Shown: positions 15,933-25,800 of the stretch, one piece after another
Layout: every line of letters begins with the position of its first letter
How positions within the stretch are numbered: the stretch's first letter is position 1
Source: Lamprocystis purpurea DSM 4197
GTDB taxonomy: Bacteria > Pseudomonadota > Gammaproteobacteria > Chromatiales > Chromatiaceae
Length of the DNA: 47,112 bases
Reading direction: 5' to 3'
Assembly (NCBI RefSeq): GCF_000379525.1
Contig: NZ_KB902463.1
Location: 47,921-95,032, forward strand
Position numbers and translations under genes: made by a program
The notes under the pieces: model-generated
Database searches by the model: none
What the model was told of the DNA's origin: nothing
The model's input: only the letters and a program-made list of their open reading frames with translations

Positions 15933-17549
15933 TCACAGATAACCCAACGCCTTCAACCGCTCGCGGATCTGTGCCTCGGCCTCCGGCGACAGGGTCTCCA
16001 GGTCCCCCTGGGCGTCGACCCGCCCGATCGCTTCCCCTTCCGCGAAGCGCACCGGGTGCGCATCGAGATGGCCCGACTCGTAGATCGACTCCGGCACTCT
16101 GCCCTCGAGCTCGGGTGAGAGCGGCAATCCCAGGCTGTAGAGCAGGATCGGCGTGATGTCGTTGATCGACAGCGGCTCGACCCGGGCATTGCACCGAAGG
16201 CCTGGTCCCGCTGCGATGAAGATGCCGTCGGGATGATGGGTGGCATAGGGCATCGGACGCGGCTTGATCGACGCGTCGGCCCGCAGCACGGACAGGAATC
16301 CGAGATCCGCCAACACAATCGTGAGGTCCGGCGCCTGCTCACCACTGATCCCCGGGAAAACCTCGTCCCGGGTCATAACGCGGGTGATCATGCGCTCTCC
16401 GGTCTGCGGATCGCGGACCTCGAGCAGCTTGCGCACCAGCGCGTCGCGGAATTGCGGATACTCGTCGGCGGTGACTCCCGGCTCGCCGGGTCCACGCGCC
16501 TTGCGGATATGAATGGCGTTGCTGCTGGAGCTGAAGGCAAAGGCCTTGGTCTGCGACCAATCGAAGAGGGTGCCCACCTCCGTATTCTCATCCAAGGCGA
16601 CGCGGGAATCGCTGTCGATGGGCGCGTCATCACGCCAGCGCAGGTAACCGTTTTCCGCCAGCCAGGTGTTGGCGTAGAAGATCCTGTCGCCGGCGAGCGC
16701 AAAGCCGTGATCGGATGCGACCACGATGGTCGCTTCCGGCCCCGCGGCGGCGATCATTTCCCCGATAAACCCATCGAGTTCGCGGTAGTACTGCAACGCC
16801 AGATCACGCGCCCGAAGCGATGCCGGCGACCCGTAACGGCCCGCGGTCTGCTTGTCGATCAGGTGATAGCATAGGTGCTGGATACGATCCGTTCCGTCGT
16901 ACAGCACCGCGGTCAGCTCGGCCGGCTCCTCCTCCATCAGGAACTTGAGGATTTCGAACCAGCGACGCTCGCGCACCAGGTGGAACTGCACCCAGTCCTC
17001 CAGGTTGTCCTCCGCGAGCCCCTGAACGGCCTGGCGCTCCTGCTGCCAGTCCGTCGCCAGCTCTTTGGCGTTGAACCCCTGTCTCTCCCTGATGCGCGCA
17101 TACAGCTCCCGCGGATACACCGCCCGCGCCAGATAGCTCCAGGGAACATAGCCGGGGATGATATTGGCACCTTCGAGCCTGGGGGCTGGAAACATCATCG
17201 GGAAATTGAGACAGGTCACCTTGCACCCCTGGCGTGTCGCCATAGACCACAGGGTCTCACACTTGACGTCCGATGCGTTGGCGAGCGTGTAGCTCGGCGG
17301 ATCGGTGGTGCAGTCGACCCTGATGAAGTCGTATACGCCATGATTGCCCGGCGTGCGGCCGGTCATCAGTGTCGTCCACGCCGGCGGCGTCAATGGATGT
17401 GCCGTCGACACCAAGGGTGCCCGCACACCACGCTTGATCAGGTGGTTCAGATTGGGCATGACTCCGTCGCCCATCAGGGGATCGAGCAGGGCGAAGGTCC
17501 CCCCGTCGACACCGATGAGCACTGTCTTGCTGGACTTGCATGAAGACAT
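15933..17549 (-). CDS. Type I phosphodiesterase / alkaline-phosphatase-superfamily protein
   Basis: 538 residues. Metal-binding and catalytic features of the nucleotide pyrophosphatase/phosphodiesterase family are visible: Asp15 in GVDGG, Thr59/Thr60 in PPAWTTLMTGR (nucleophile), Asp218 and Asp221 with His225 in YDGTDRIQH, Asp280-His281 in SDHGF, and a late HHPDG. No signal peptide, so probably cytoplasmic. The ATG at 17549 follows AGAGGA with seven bases spacing. Enzymes of this superfamily hydrolyse or transfer phosphate, phosphodiester or sulfate esters. Lying between an ACP and a hydrolase, with a sulfotransferase-like gene at the head of the cluster, it may act on the lipid product's head group; that is inference. 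Confidence 0.88.
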   Translation of the reverse strand: MSSCKSSKTVLIGVDGGTFALLDPLMGDGVMPNLNHLIKRGVRAPLVSTAHPLTPPAWTTLMTGRTPGNHGVYDFIRVDCTTDPPSYTLANASDVKCETLWSMATRQGCKVTCLNFPMMFPAPRLEGANIIPGYVPWSYLARAVYPRELYARIRERQGFNAKELATDWQQERQAVQGLAEDNLEDWVQFHLVRERRWFEILKFLMEEEPAELTAVLYDGTDRIQHLCYHLIDKQTAGRYGSPASLRARDLALQYYRELDGFIGEMIAAAGPEATIVVASDHGFALAGDRIFYANTWLAENGYLRWRDDAPIDSDSRVALDENTEVGTLFDWSQTKAFAFSSSSNAIHIRKARGPGEPGVTADEYPQFRDALVRKLLEVRDPQTGERMITRVMTRDEVFPGISGEQAPDLTIVLADLGFLSVLRADASIKPRPMPYATHHPDGIFIAAGPGLRCNARVEPLSINDITPILLYSLGLPLSPELEGRVPESIYESGHLDAHPVRFAEGEAIGRVDAQGDLETLSPEAEAQIRERLKALGYL

Positions 17550-17596
17550 CGCTATTCCTCTCGCGTTACCCTGAACATCGCGCCGGGAGCGCGCTC

Positions 17597-17634
17597 CTCA
17601 TCCCCGTCTCCCGCTGGGAGATGGCCGGGGTGAG
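17597..17634. repeat. REP-like hairpin between ACP and phosphodiesterase genes
   Basis: CTCATCCCCG pairs with CGGGGTGAG around an inner perfect hairpin TCTCCC-GCT-GGGAGA. It sits in the 90-base gap between the ACP stop and the phosphodiesterase start. Such intercistronic hairpins may stabilise the upstream part of the message or reduce downstream expression. Confidence 0.7.
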
Positions 17635-17639
17635 GGCAT

Positions 17640-17921
17640 CTAGCGCAACGCCTCGATCGACTGCACCAAATCGCCGACCTTCATGTCTTTCAGTTGCGTG
17701 CCGTCGGTACGCAGCTGATTGAACAACCGGTCACCCAGCCCGAGTTGCTGTTGCAGCTCGGCGATGAGATAGACGAGACTGATGGACTCCATTCCGAGGT
17801 CGACCAGCCGGGTGTCAGCGGAGATCTCGCCGGGATCCCAATCCTCCGCCACGTCTTCGATCAGTGCACGAATTGCCGCGAACACCTCGCCCGCACCCAG
17901 TGAATCGTCTTGCTCTACCAT
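17640..17921 (-). CDS. Discrete acyl carrier protein
   Basis: 93 residues, the normal size for an ACP. The phosphopantetheine attachment site is LGMESIS with Ser46. Acidic surface residues and three helical segments fit the family. It starts nine bases after the stop of the KS-AT-DH-PPTase gene, so it belongs to the same transcript. Since that synthase has no ACP domain, this carrier, together with the two ACPs of the other synthase, is a likely substrate carrier for it or for the release/tailoring enzymes. The PPTase domain next door would activate it. The ribosome site is weak; coupling to the upstream gene is likely. Confidence 0.93.
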   Translation of the reverse strand: MVEQDDSLGAGEVFAAIRALIEDVAEDWDPGEISADTRLVDLGMESISLVYLIAELQQQLGLGDRLFNQLRTDGTQLKDMKVGDLVQSIEALR

Positions 17922-17930
17922 GATGAAACG

Positions 17931-20900
17931 TTAAACCCCCGCAAACAGAACAGCAAACGCCAGCACCCGCGAGGCATCCATGTCGCGAGTCAGTACCGTT
18001 GGTGCGGCGGCGCCACGCCGCTCCAGCTCGGCCTTCAGCTCGCCGTGCAGATCGACCTCGACCCGCCCGGACCCGGCGTCTATCGCGCGCACTTCCACCT
18101 CCCGCAGCAGATTGCCCAGACCCCGGTGCAACGCCTTCGCGACCGCCTCTTTCGCACACCAGCAGGTGATCATAACGCGCTCAGGTTGCCGCTGTGCTGA
18201 AATCAGGGCTCGCTCTGCCGGGGAGAACGCGGTCTCGGTGAAGCCATCGGGCTTGGACTCGACCCCCTCGATGTCAATGCCGACGCCGAGACAGGCATCG
18301 GCCTCGCCGGCGAGGGCCACGGCGGTGCGAGCGGCGTGGGCGATGGAGAGATGCGGCGGCGCGCCCGATGCCGCATGCGGGTCCCAGGCAACGAATGGGT
18401 GTCCGTCCTCGCCGATGACCACCTCGATCTCCGCCGCAGCGGGCATCGAAGCCATGCGCCGACCCATCAGGACGCGAGCGGCATCCTTGGCGCAGACCCG
18501 CCCGAGCAGCCACTCGATGCGGCGCTTGACGGCCGCATCGGCCATCGCCTGCCAGGTGGAGCGCTCGCTGCGCCCGAGCACCAGATGCGCAAGCACGCGC
18601 AGCCAGATCTGGCCACTGGAGGTCAGGATCTCGTGGGGCAAGTCGTCGAGCACCACGAGGCTCAACCGCGCCGCCCCGACCTCACCGCCGAGCAGGTCGG
18701 GTCTGGGCTCGGCCAGCAATTGAGAGGCCGGCTGACACCGCAGGCGGAAGAAGCGGGTCGGCAGGTCGAAACGCTTGTCCCACCAGCCGCCGATGCGCTG
18801 CTGCAGAGTGCCGTCGGCGCGGATCAGCTCGATATCCGATCTCACCTCGGTGTCGCCGACCAGCGTGATCCTGGCCCGGCAACGTGCCCGCTCGCCGGGT
18901 GCCAGATTGGGTCCGTAGATCTGCAGCGACTCCATGCGGAACGGAAAGACGTGAAACCCCCGCGGGAGATGATCCGCCGTCCACATGCCGATGAGCTGCC
19001 CGGCCGCGTCCAGGGTGATGGCGTCGGTCTGGAGCACCGGCGCCGCGGTGGATCGGAACAGACGGCCGTGGTCCAGCCCCAGGAAGGTGCCCTCGCTGCC
19101 ATCCTCGCCCCACAGATCCATCGAGGCGATCGCCCGCAGGCGTGGGCCGTGGAACATGATCTCCCGGTAGACGTCCTCCGGGCGCCAGCGCGACGGACGC
19201 TCGGCGCGAAACGGCAGCGCATCCGCGACCGGGGGGGGCGGGCGCTCCGCGGCGAGCAGGATATCGGCTTCGATGATCGTGACCGGCGGCAGGCGCGGGT
19301 CGCGGGCCGGACCTGGCGGTTGCCGAAGGGTGACACGGACCACCTGCGCCCCGGGGATCGGCTCGGCATGCAGCAGGAGCTCGATCTCGCCGCGATCCAG
19401 GGCGATCCACTGATAGGCCCGGACCTCGCGCATCCCGACCACGACCAACCCGGGCATCAGGGCCGCAGCTGCCTCCGCCATCAGCTCCATGCTGAATGTA
19501 AGTGGCACCACGGGCAGCGCGCCAAGCTCGGGATCAGCGGACGAGATGTCGCGGCCGATGGTATGGTCGGCGAGGTACAGGCTCTCGCCCAGATCGATCC
19601 TGACCCGGCTGGAAAGACGCACCCCCGGCACCAGCTCGTCGATGGGACCGAGCATGGGCCAGGCGGACGCCGCGTCGGGCGGGCGCTGGTCCGCGAGATC
19701 GGCTGCGGCGCCGTTCTGCCCCAGGTAGGTCTCCATGATGCGCTGCTGGCAGCGCAGGAAGCTTCCCATAGTGCCGAACCAGGTGTCGAGGACCTCGGCG
19801 CCCGCGTCGGACTCCGCCACCGCAGGCAACGCGCCATGCTCCACCCCGACCCCAGTGGCCAGCTCCGCAAGCCGGGGCATTTCGCGCAGCTCGGCGCGTG
19901 CGGCAGGCTCGGCAGGGGCTTGCGGCTGGGCGGGCCGGGCCGGCGCTCGCTCCCGGGCCGAGCGCGATAGACGCAGCGGCTGCAACCCGGTCCTGATCGG
20001 AACCGAGCGGCGGACCGACCTCTCGCCGGCGACAGCCGCCTCTTGCGGGTACAGAACCGCCAGGTCCATCGGCACGCCTTGTGCCGCGAGCTGCGCCAAC
20101 AAATGCAGGAACTGGGTCACGCCGTGCTGATGCTCCAGGTCGCTCGGCAACGCAAGGTGTGGCCTGCCCTTGAGCACGTCATCGACGAAGGCCGTGAGAT
20201 TGTTGCGGGGTCCGCACTCGACGAAGAGACGCACCCCATCGGCATACATGCGCTCGATGCTCTCACGGAAACGCACGCGCCCCGCCCACTGCCCGATCGC
20301 CAGGCGCCGGATCTCGGCCGGATCGTCCGGCATCGGTGCAGCGGTCAGGCATGAGTAGATCGGCGTGCTGGGTGTCGCGATGTCCAGGCGCTCGAAGAAT
20401 ATGCCCAGTCCATCACAGAAGGGTTGAAACGCCGGGGTATGGTAGGCACGATCGAACGGCAACGGGGTTGACATCCCACCCAGATCATCCAGTTGTCCCC
20501 GCAACCAGGCCGCCGCCGCGTCGGTCAACGCGCATACGACCTGCTGGTGTGGGCAGTTGTCCATCGCCCAGTGCAGGTCGTCGCGCGCCGCCACCAACCC
20601 GGCGATCGTTTCGGGCTCGAGTCCCGCCACGCCGATCAGGCGGCCCCGCGCCACCAGCCCGCGCTGCTCAAGCTGCTCGTAATGGAGATTGAGCGCCAGG
20701 ATGTCGTCGAGCAGCCTCTGCTCGTTGTCGTATCGGTTGGCACCGGCCGCGTACAGCGCCGAGTACTCGCCGGTACTGTGCCCGAGCATGGCGGCCGGCC
20801 GGATTGCCAGGGCCTCGAGCAGGCTGTACATCGCCTGGTTGGCCGCAAATACCGCCTCCGGACCGATGTCCATGCGCCACAGTGCACCGTCATCCATCCT

Positions 20901-22859
20901 GTCGCCGCCTTCACCCGCGGGGGCGGGCGGCGGAAAGATGACCTCGCTCGGCAACAGGCTGCGCGGATGATCGCGCAGCGCCCGGTCGATGCGGTCGAAC
21001 CAGGCACGAGCCGGCGGAAAATGCAGGCACAGCCCGGCCAACATATTGCGGTACTGGGAGCCCTCGCCCGGAAAGAGGAAGGCGATCTTACCCTCCGGAT
21101 AAAGCGGCTCGGCGAAGAAATAGATCCCATCGCGGGATCGGAACCGCCCGCAGCCCTGGTCGGCCAGCTTGGCGGCGGCGCGCTCCAGCTTCGCTGCGGC
21201 CTCGGCACGACCGGCAGCGACCACGGCGAGCCGCCACGGCTGCGCGCCGAGCCTTGTACAGAGCCGCCGGGCATCGGCGTACAGCGACCCGTCGCCGTCG
21301 GCAGCGAGCGCCGCGGCCTCGGCGCGTACGCGCTCGACCAGCTCCGCGCGCGAGGCGGCCTCGACCACCAGCAGCTCACTCGGCCGCGGCCAATCGAGCG
21401 GATCGGTCACGGATTCGGGACCCTGGTATTCCTCCAGGATGAGGTGCGCGTTGATTCCGCCGAACCCGAAGGCGTTGACGCCGGCGCGCCGCGGGGTGGT
21501 GCCGCCATGAATCCAGGGCCGCGTCTGGGCGCTGATGTAGAACGCAGAGCCGTCGAGCGCGAGTTCCGGATTCGGATGCTCGCAGTGCAGGGTCGGCGGC
21601 AGGGTCTTGTGGTGCAGCGACAGGGCGGTCTTGATGATCGCGGCCGCCCCCGCAGCTGGCAGACAGTGTCCGATCATCGACTTCACGGTGCCCAGGGCGC
21701 ACCAGGGCCGTCCGCACTCGGGTGATCCGAAGACCTCTTTGAGCGCCGCCACCTCGGTTGCGTCACCGACCGTGGTCCCGGTGCCGTGGGCCTCGATCAG
21801 ACCGACGCTGCGCGGATCGATGCCGGCGGCCTCATAGGCGCGGCGAAGCGCTAGCGTCTCGCCCTCGAGCCGCGGTGCAAGCAGCCCCATGGCCCGGCCG
21901 TCGCTGGCGATACCGACCGACTTCAACAGCGCATAGATCCGATCGCCGGCACGCCGGGCATCGCCGAGCCGCTTGAGGATCAGTATCCCCAGGCCCTCCG
22001 CGAGCAGGGTCCCGTCGGCGTCGCGGTCGAAGGGGCGAATCTCACCGCGTCGCGATATCGCCCCGAGCTGGCAGAAGATCTGGTAGATCGGCGGCGGCGT
22101 CGATGCATGGACGCCACCGACCACCGCCAGATCACAGCGACCGGCCCGCAGGTCGTCCATCCCGCGGCCGGTGGCGATCAGCGACGACGCGCAGGCCGCG
22201 TCGATAATGTAGTTGACGCCCTGGAAATTCAGCCGGTTGGCGACCCGGCCGGTGACCAGGTTCGGGATCAGTCCAGCGATCATCTCGGGATTGAACGGCG
22301 GCAGGTTGGCCTTCAGCTCCGCCTTGATCGCCGCGAGATCCTCCTCGCTGTGCTCGGGATGCAGGGTACGCAGGACATCGAGCACCCGGTCGATCACGAC
22401 CCCGTGCTGCACCACGGTCGTGAAACCACGGTTGATATAGGTGCCGCGACCGAGCACGATCTCGACCCGATCACCCGGCAGCGGCGCCTGGAAAAAAGCC
22501 GCATCCTCCAGGGCCCGGTGCACCAGGTCCAGCGCCAGGAACTGGTCCGGCTCGCCGCCGTCGATCGAGCTGGGCACGACACCGTACTTCAGCGGATCGA
22601 AGCGTGCCAGGTCGCCGAGGAAACCGCCTTTCTTCGTATAGATACGGTCGTTGGCATTCGACTCCGGATCGTAGTAGAGATCGGCCCCCCATTCCGGCGG
22701 CGGCAATCCGACCAGGTCCCGGCCCCCGACGATGTTCTGCCAATAGGCACGCCGATCGGCCGAGCCCGGGAAGATACAGTCCATCCCGACGATCGCGATG
22801 TCTTCCTGAAGGGCCTCCCGGCCAGTGCCGCCGGCCGGGGGTTGCGACGAGTGCGCCAT
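17931..22859 (-). CDS. PUFA/secondary-lipid-type synthase: KS-AT-DH-PPTase
   Basis: 1642 residues from the ATG at 22859, two bases after the stop of the partner synthase; a GTG at 22898 would add 13 residues and overlap it. Ketosynthase about 20-477, with Cys223 (DACASS), His358 (HGTGT) and His398 (GHC), all present, so it is an active KS rather than a chain-length factor. Acyltransferase about 590-900, with Ser695 (GHSTGEY) and His807 (RAYHTPAF); the Arg expected for malonyl binding is not seen (region ALNLHYEQ). A linker, then a double-hotdog dehydratase about 1070-1360 with His1099 (LADHTIG) and Asp1284 (LDAAGQ). C-terminal 4'-phosphopantetheinyl transferase about 1430-1642 with GIDIE (Asp1529) and WCAKEAVAK. 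There is no ACP or KR. It must work with the partner protein and the discrete ACP in a lipid- or polyketide-building cycle. Confidence 0.93.
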   Translation of the reverse strand: MAHSSQPPAGGTGREALQEDIAIVGMDCIFPGSADRRAYWQNIVGGRDLVGLPPPEWGADLYYDPESNANDRIYTKKGGFLGDLARFDPLKYGVVPSSIDGGEPDQFLALDLVHRALEDAAFFQAPLPGDRVEIVLGRGTYINRGFTTVVQHGVVIDRVLDVLRTLHPEHSEEDLAAIKAELKANLPPFNPEMIAGLIPNLVTGRVANRLNFQGVNYIIDAACASSLIATGRGMDDLRAGRCDLAVVGGVHASTPPPIYQIFCQLGAISRRGEIRPFDRDADGTLLAEGLGILILKRLGDARRAGDRIYALLKSVGIASDGRAMGLLAPRLEGETLALRRAYEAAGIDPRSVGLIEAHGTGTTVGDATEVAALKEVFGSPECGRPWCALGTVKSMIGHCLPAAGAAAIIKTALSLHHKTLPPTLHCEHPNPELALDGSAFYISAQTRPWIHGGTTPRRAGVNAFGFGGINAHLILEEYQGPESVTDPLDWPRPSELLVVEAASRAELVERVRAEAAALAADGDGSLYADARRLCTRLGAQPWRLAVVAAGRAEAAAKLERAAAKLADQGCGRFRSRDGIYFFAEPLYPEGKIAFLFPGEGSQYRNMLAGLCLHFPPARAWFDRIDRALRDHPRSLLPSEVIFPPPAPAGEGGDRMDDGALWRMDIGPEAVFAANQAMYSLLEALAIRPAAMLGHSTGEYSALYAAGANRYDNEQRLLDDILALNLHYEQLEQRGLVARGRLIGVAGLEPETIAGLVAARDDLHWAMDNCPHQQVVCALTDAAAAWLRGQLDDLGGMSTPLPFDRAYHTPAFQPFCDGLGIFFERLDIATPSTPIYSCLTAAPMPDDPAEIRRLAIGQWAGRVRFRESIERMYADGVRLFVECGPRNNLTAFVDDVLKGRPHLALPSDLEHQHGVTQFLHLLAQLAAQGVPMDLAVLYPQEAAVAGERSVRRSVPIRTGLQPLRLSRSARERAPARPAQPQAPAEPAARAELREMPRLAELATGVGVEHGALPAVAESDAGAEVLDTWFGTMGSFLRCQQRIMETYLGQNGAAADLADQRPPDAASAWPMLGPIDELVPGVRLSSRVRIDLGESLYLADHTIGRDISSADPELGALPVVPLTFSMELMAEAAAALMPGLVVVGMREVRAYQWIALDRGEIELLLHAEPIPGAQVVRVTLRQPPGPARDPRLPPVTIIEADILLAAERPPPPVADALPFRAERPSRWRPEDVYREIMFHGPRLRAIASMDLWGEDGSEGTFLGLDHGRLFRSTAAPVLQTDAITLDAAGQLIGMWTADHLPRGFHVFPFRMESLQIYGPNLAPGERARCRARITLVGDTEVRSDIELIRADGTLQQRIGGWWDKRFDLPTRFFRLRCQPASQLLAEPRPDLLGGEVGAARLSLVVLDDLPHEILTSSGQIWLRVLAHLVLGRSERSTWQAMADAAVKRRIEWLLGRVCAKDAARVLMGRRMASMPAAAEIEVVIGEDGHPFVAWDPHAASGAPPHLSIAHAARTAVALAGEADACLGVGIDIEGVESKPDGFTETAFSPAERALISAQRQPERVMITCWCAKEAVAKALHRGLGNLLREVEVRAIDAGSGRVEVDLHGELKAELERRGAAAPTVLTRDMDASRVLAFAVLFAGV

Positions 22860-22861
22860 GC

Positions 22862-25800
22862 TCAGTGTGCCGCCGTCTCGGACGGTGTCGGATCGCACGC
22901 CGCGGTGTGCACCGCTGCTTCATCGCGCCAGGGCCCATCGCCCCAGACCACCTCCGCATCGCCCTTGGAGCCGAAGCGCAGCTCCCGGTCGAATCCCTCG
23001 CGGCCGAGCTGTGGCGGCACCGCCACGACCCCCAGGCGGGCGAACTGCTGTTTGATCTCCGGCGAGACCATGCCGGTCTTGTCCCACGGACCCCAGCTCA
23101 AGGCCACCACCCGCGACGGCCAGCGGCGGTCCAGCTCCAGGGCGAGCTTGCTCAGGATCTCGTTGGCTGCGCCATAGTCGCTCTGACCACGGTTGCCGAA
23201 ACGTCCCGCGACCGAGGTGAAGAACGCGAGGAACGCGAGGGTCTCCGGGCGTAGGCGGCGACTCAGCACGAAGCCGCTCGCGACCTTGGTATCGACCACC
23301 CGGTCGAACGATTCCCCGGTCTTGTCGCCGATGCGCTTGTCCTCGACGATGCCTGCCCCGTGGACCACGCCGTCGATGCGCCCAAAGCGTTCGTAGAGTG
23401 CATCGATGAGCCCCCCGAATGCCGCCTCGTCGCGCACATCCACGGATCGATACTCGACCTCGGCACCGGCAGCGCGACAGGCATCCAAACTGGCGCGGAT
23501 CTCGCGCGCCTTTTGGATGCGCCGAAACTCGGACTCGATCCGGGCCAGCTGCACCGCGGCCCCGCTGCGCCGCAACCGCTCGGCAAGCCTGGCCTTGAGT
23601 TCGCGCGCGTCGGTGATCCCCCGGATATCGTCCGCCTCGCTGTCCGGCAGCGGTGAACTGCCGCACAGGATCAGCTTCGGGCGATAGAGCCGCGCCAGTT
23701 CCTGGGCGATCTCCGCGGTGATGCCGCGGGCACCGCCGGTGATCAGAATCACCGATCCGGCATCCAGGAGAATCTGCGGCGTCCCGCCGCCGAGTGGGGC
23801 ATAGCGGGCAGGAAAGCAAAGACGCCGGCCGGCCTGATAACCGATCTCCACCGGGCCGCCGTCGGGGACCGCTTCGACGAGCAGGCGCTCTGCGATCTCA
23901 ACAGGGGTTGCGGTCTCCCCAAAGTCCACACACCGGCAATGGGCGGACGGCCATTCCTTCACCAGCGTCTTCAACAGGCCGCCGGGGCCGGCGTGATCGA
24001 CACGCAACCCGGCACCAGGGTTGCCGATTCCGAGATCGCCGCCCAACCTGACCGCCGCCACGACGACGCACCCGCGATCCCCGCCCAGCTCCGGATCGAA
24101 GACCATCGCCAGATTGAACAGGCTCTTGGTCCCGATGCGCACCGTCTGCAGCCACTGGGCCAACGTCAGCTCATCGAAAGCGGGCGCCGGGCGCAGCGGC
24201 AGGCAGTGGAAGATCCCCGCCAGCGCGGCCGCTGCCGGCAGCGACTCGCGCAGCCCCTGCACCGCGTGCGAATCGGTCAGGTCGAGGCACCGCACCCCGT
24301 CCCCGGCGGCACCGGCGGGACCATGGCGCAGCAGGATCGGCTCCGCCCCATGCTCGCGCAGGCGATCCACGAGGCGTTGCGCAACCCCCTCTTCGTCGTC
24401 CGTGACCAGATAGATCGCCCCCCTGTCGCAGACGAAGGGCACGCTGCTGTGCGGCAGCGGAGCCGGCTCGATCAGGAAACGCGGCAGCTCCGGGAGGGCG
24501 GTCCGCGGCCCGGCCTGCGCCGGCACGGCCGCAGTCCCTCCCAACAGGCCAGGCGCCGGACTGGATGCCGCTGCCGGCGCCTGCACGGCGCCGCCCAGCG
24601 TCGCGAAGCGATCGATGATGCCGCGCAGGGTGCGCTCATGGACCGCCTGCTCCACCACCGCGCGCACCGTCGCGTCCCCCCCATCGGGGAACAGCCGCTT
24701 GCGGAAGGCACCGAGGATCTCGGTGCGCTTGATCGAGTCGATCCCCAGGTCCGCCTCGACGTTCAGGTCCAGATCCAGCATCTCCGGCGGATACCCGGTG
24801 CGCTCGCCGACCAGTTCGAGCAGCGCCGTGCGCAGGGCCTCTGCATCCAAGGCCCCAGAGGGCTGGGCGGGCTGCGCCGGCGGGGCCGTTGCGGCACCTG
24901 CCAGCGTCGCGAAGCGATCGATGATGCCGCGCAGGGTACGCTCCTGGGCCGCCTGCTCCACTACCCCACGCACGGTCGCGTCCCCCCCATCGGGGAACAG
25001 CCGCTTGCGGAAGGCCCCGAGGATCTCGGTGCGCTTGATCGAGTCGATCCCCAGGTCGGCCTCGATGTTCAGGTCCAGGTCCAGCATCTCCGGCGGATAC
25101 CCGGTACGCTCGCCCACCAGCTCCAGCAGCACCGTGCGCAGAGCGCCTTCATCCAGACCCGAAGATGGTTGGGGTGGCTCCGCCGGCGCAGGGGGGCTTG
25201 CCGGAGCGACAGTGGATGCAGGCGCCTGGCCTCCGGGCGCCTGGTCCGCGAATACCGCCGGGGTCTGGGGTGCGGGCGTCGCCACCGCGGCCGACGCGAG
25301 GACACCCGGGTGCTCCAAAGACAGGGTTGCCCCGGGCGCAGCGGCGGCGCGATGCCCGCGCCCCTGCAGATAGGTGAGCATGACCCGGGTCTGGGTCTCC
25401 AGAAACTGGTTGTTCAGGCGCAGGTACTGGGCCATCACCTGATCGGAAGACGCGGGGAGTCCCGCAGCGGCGACCGGCGGCGGCGCGGCCGGCGCAGGGG
25501 CGGCGGGCGGCGCGACCGCAGGCTGCTCGGGTGCGCTGGTCGCCGCCACCGGCGCAGCCAGTGTGGCAGGCGGCGGCTGCCGCTTCGACACCCGCGGCTC
25601 GGCCCGCGGCCGGACGTAGCCTCCGTTCACCAACCAGGTGCTCGGGCTCGGCGCGGGGCCCTGGGCCGCCTCAGCCAACCGGTTGATATCGATGGACTTC
25701 GCGTTCCGGTTGGCGAAGAGTCGCGCCAGGCTCAGATCGACACCTGCCGCGGCGAGCTGGCCGAGCAGGTGCATCAACTGGACGAGCCCCGAGCGCTGTG

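Noticed and set aside
18336-19970. 544-codon plus-strand open frame
   Set aside because: Antisense of the DH-PPTase part of the synthase.
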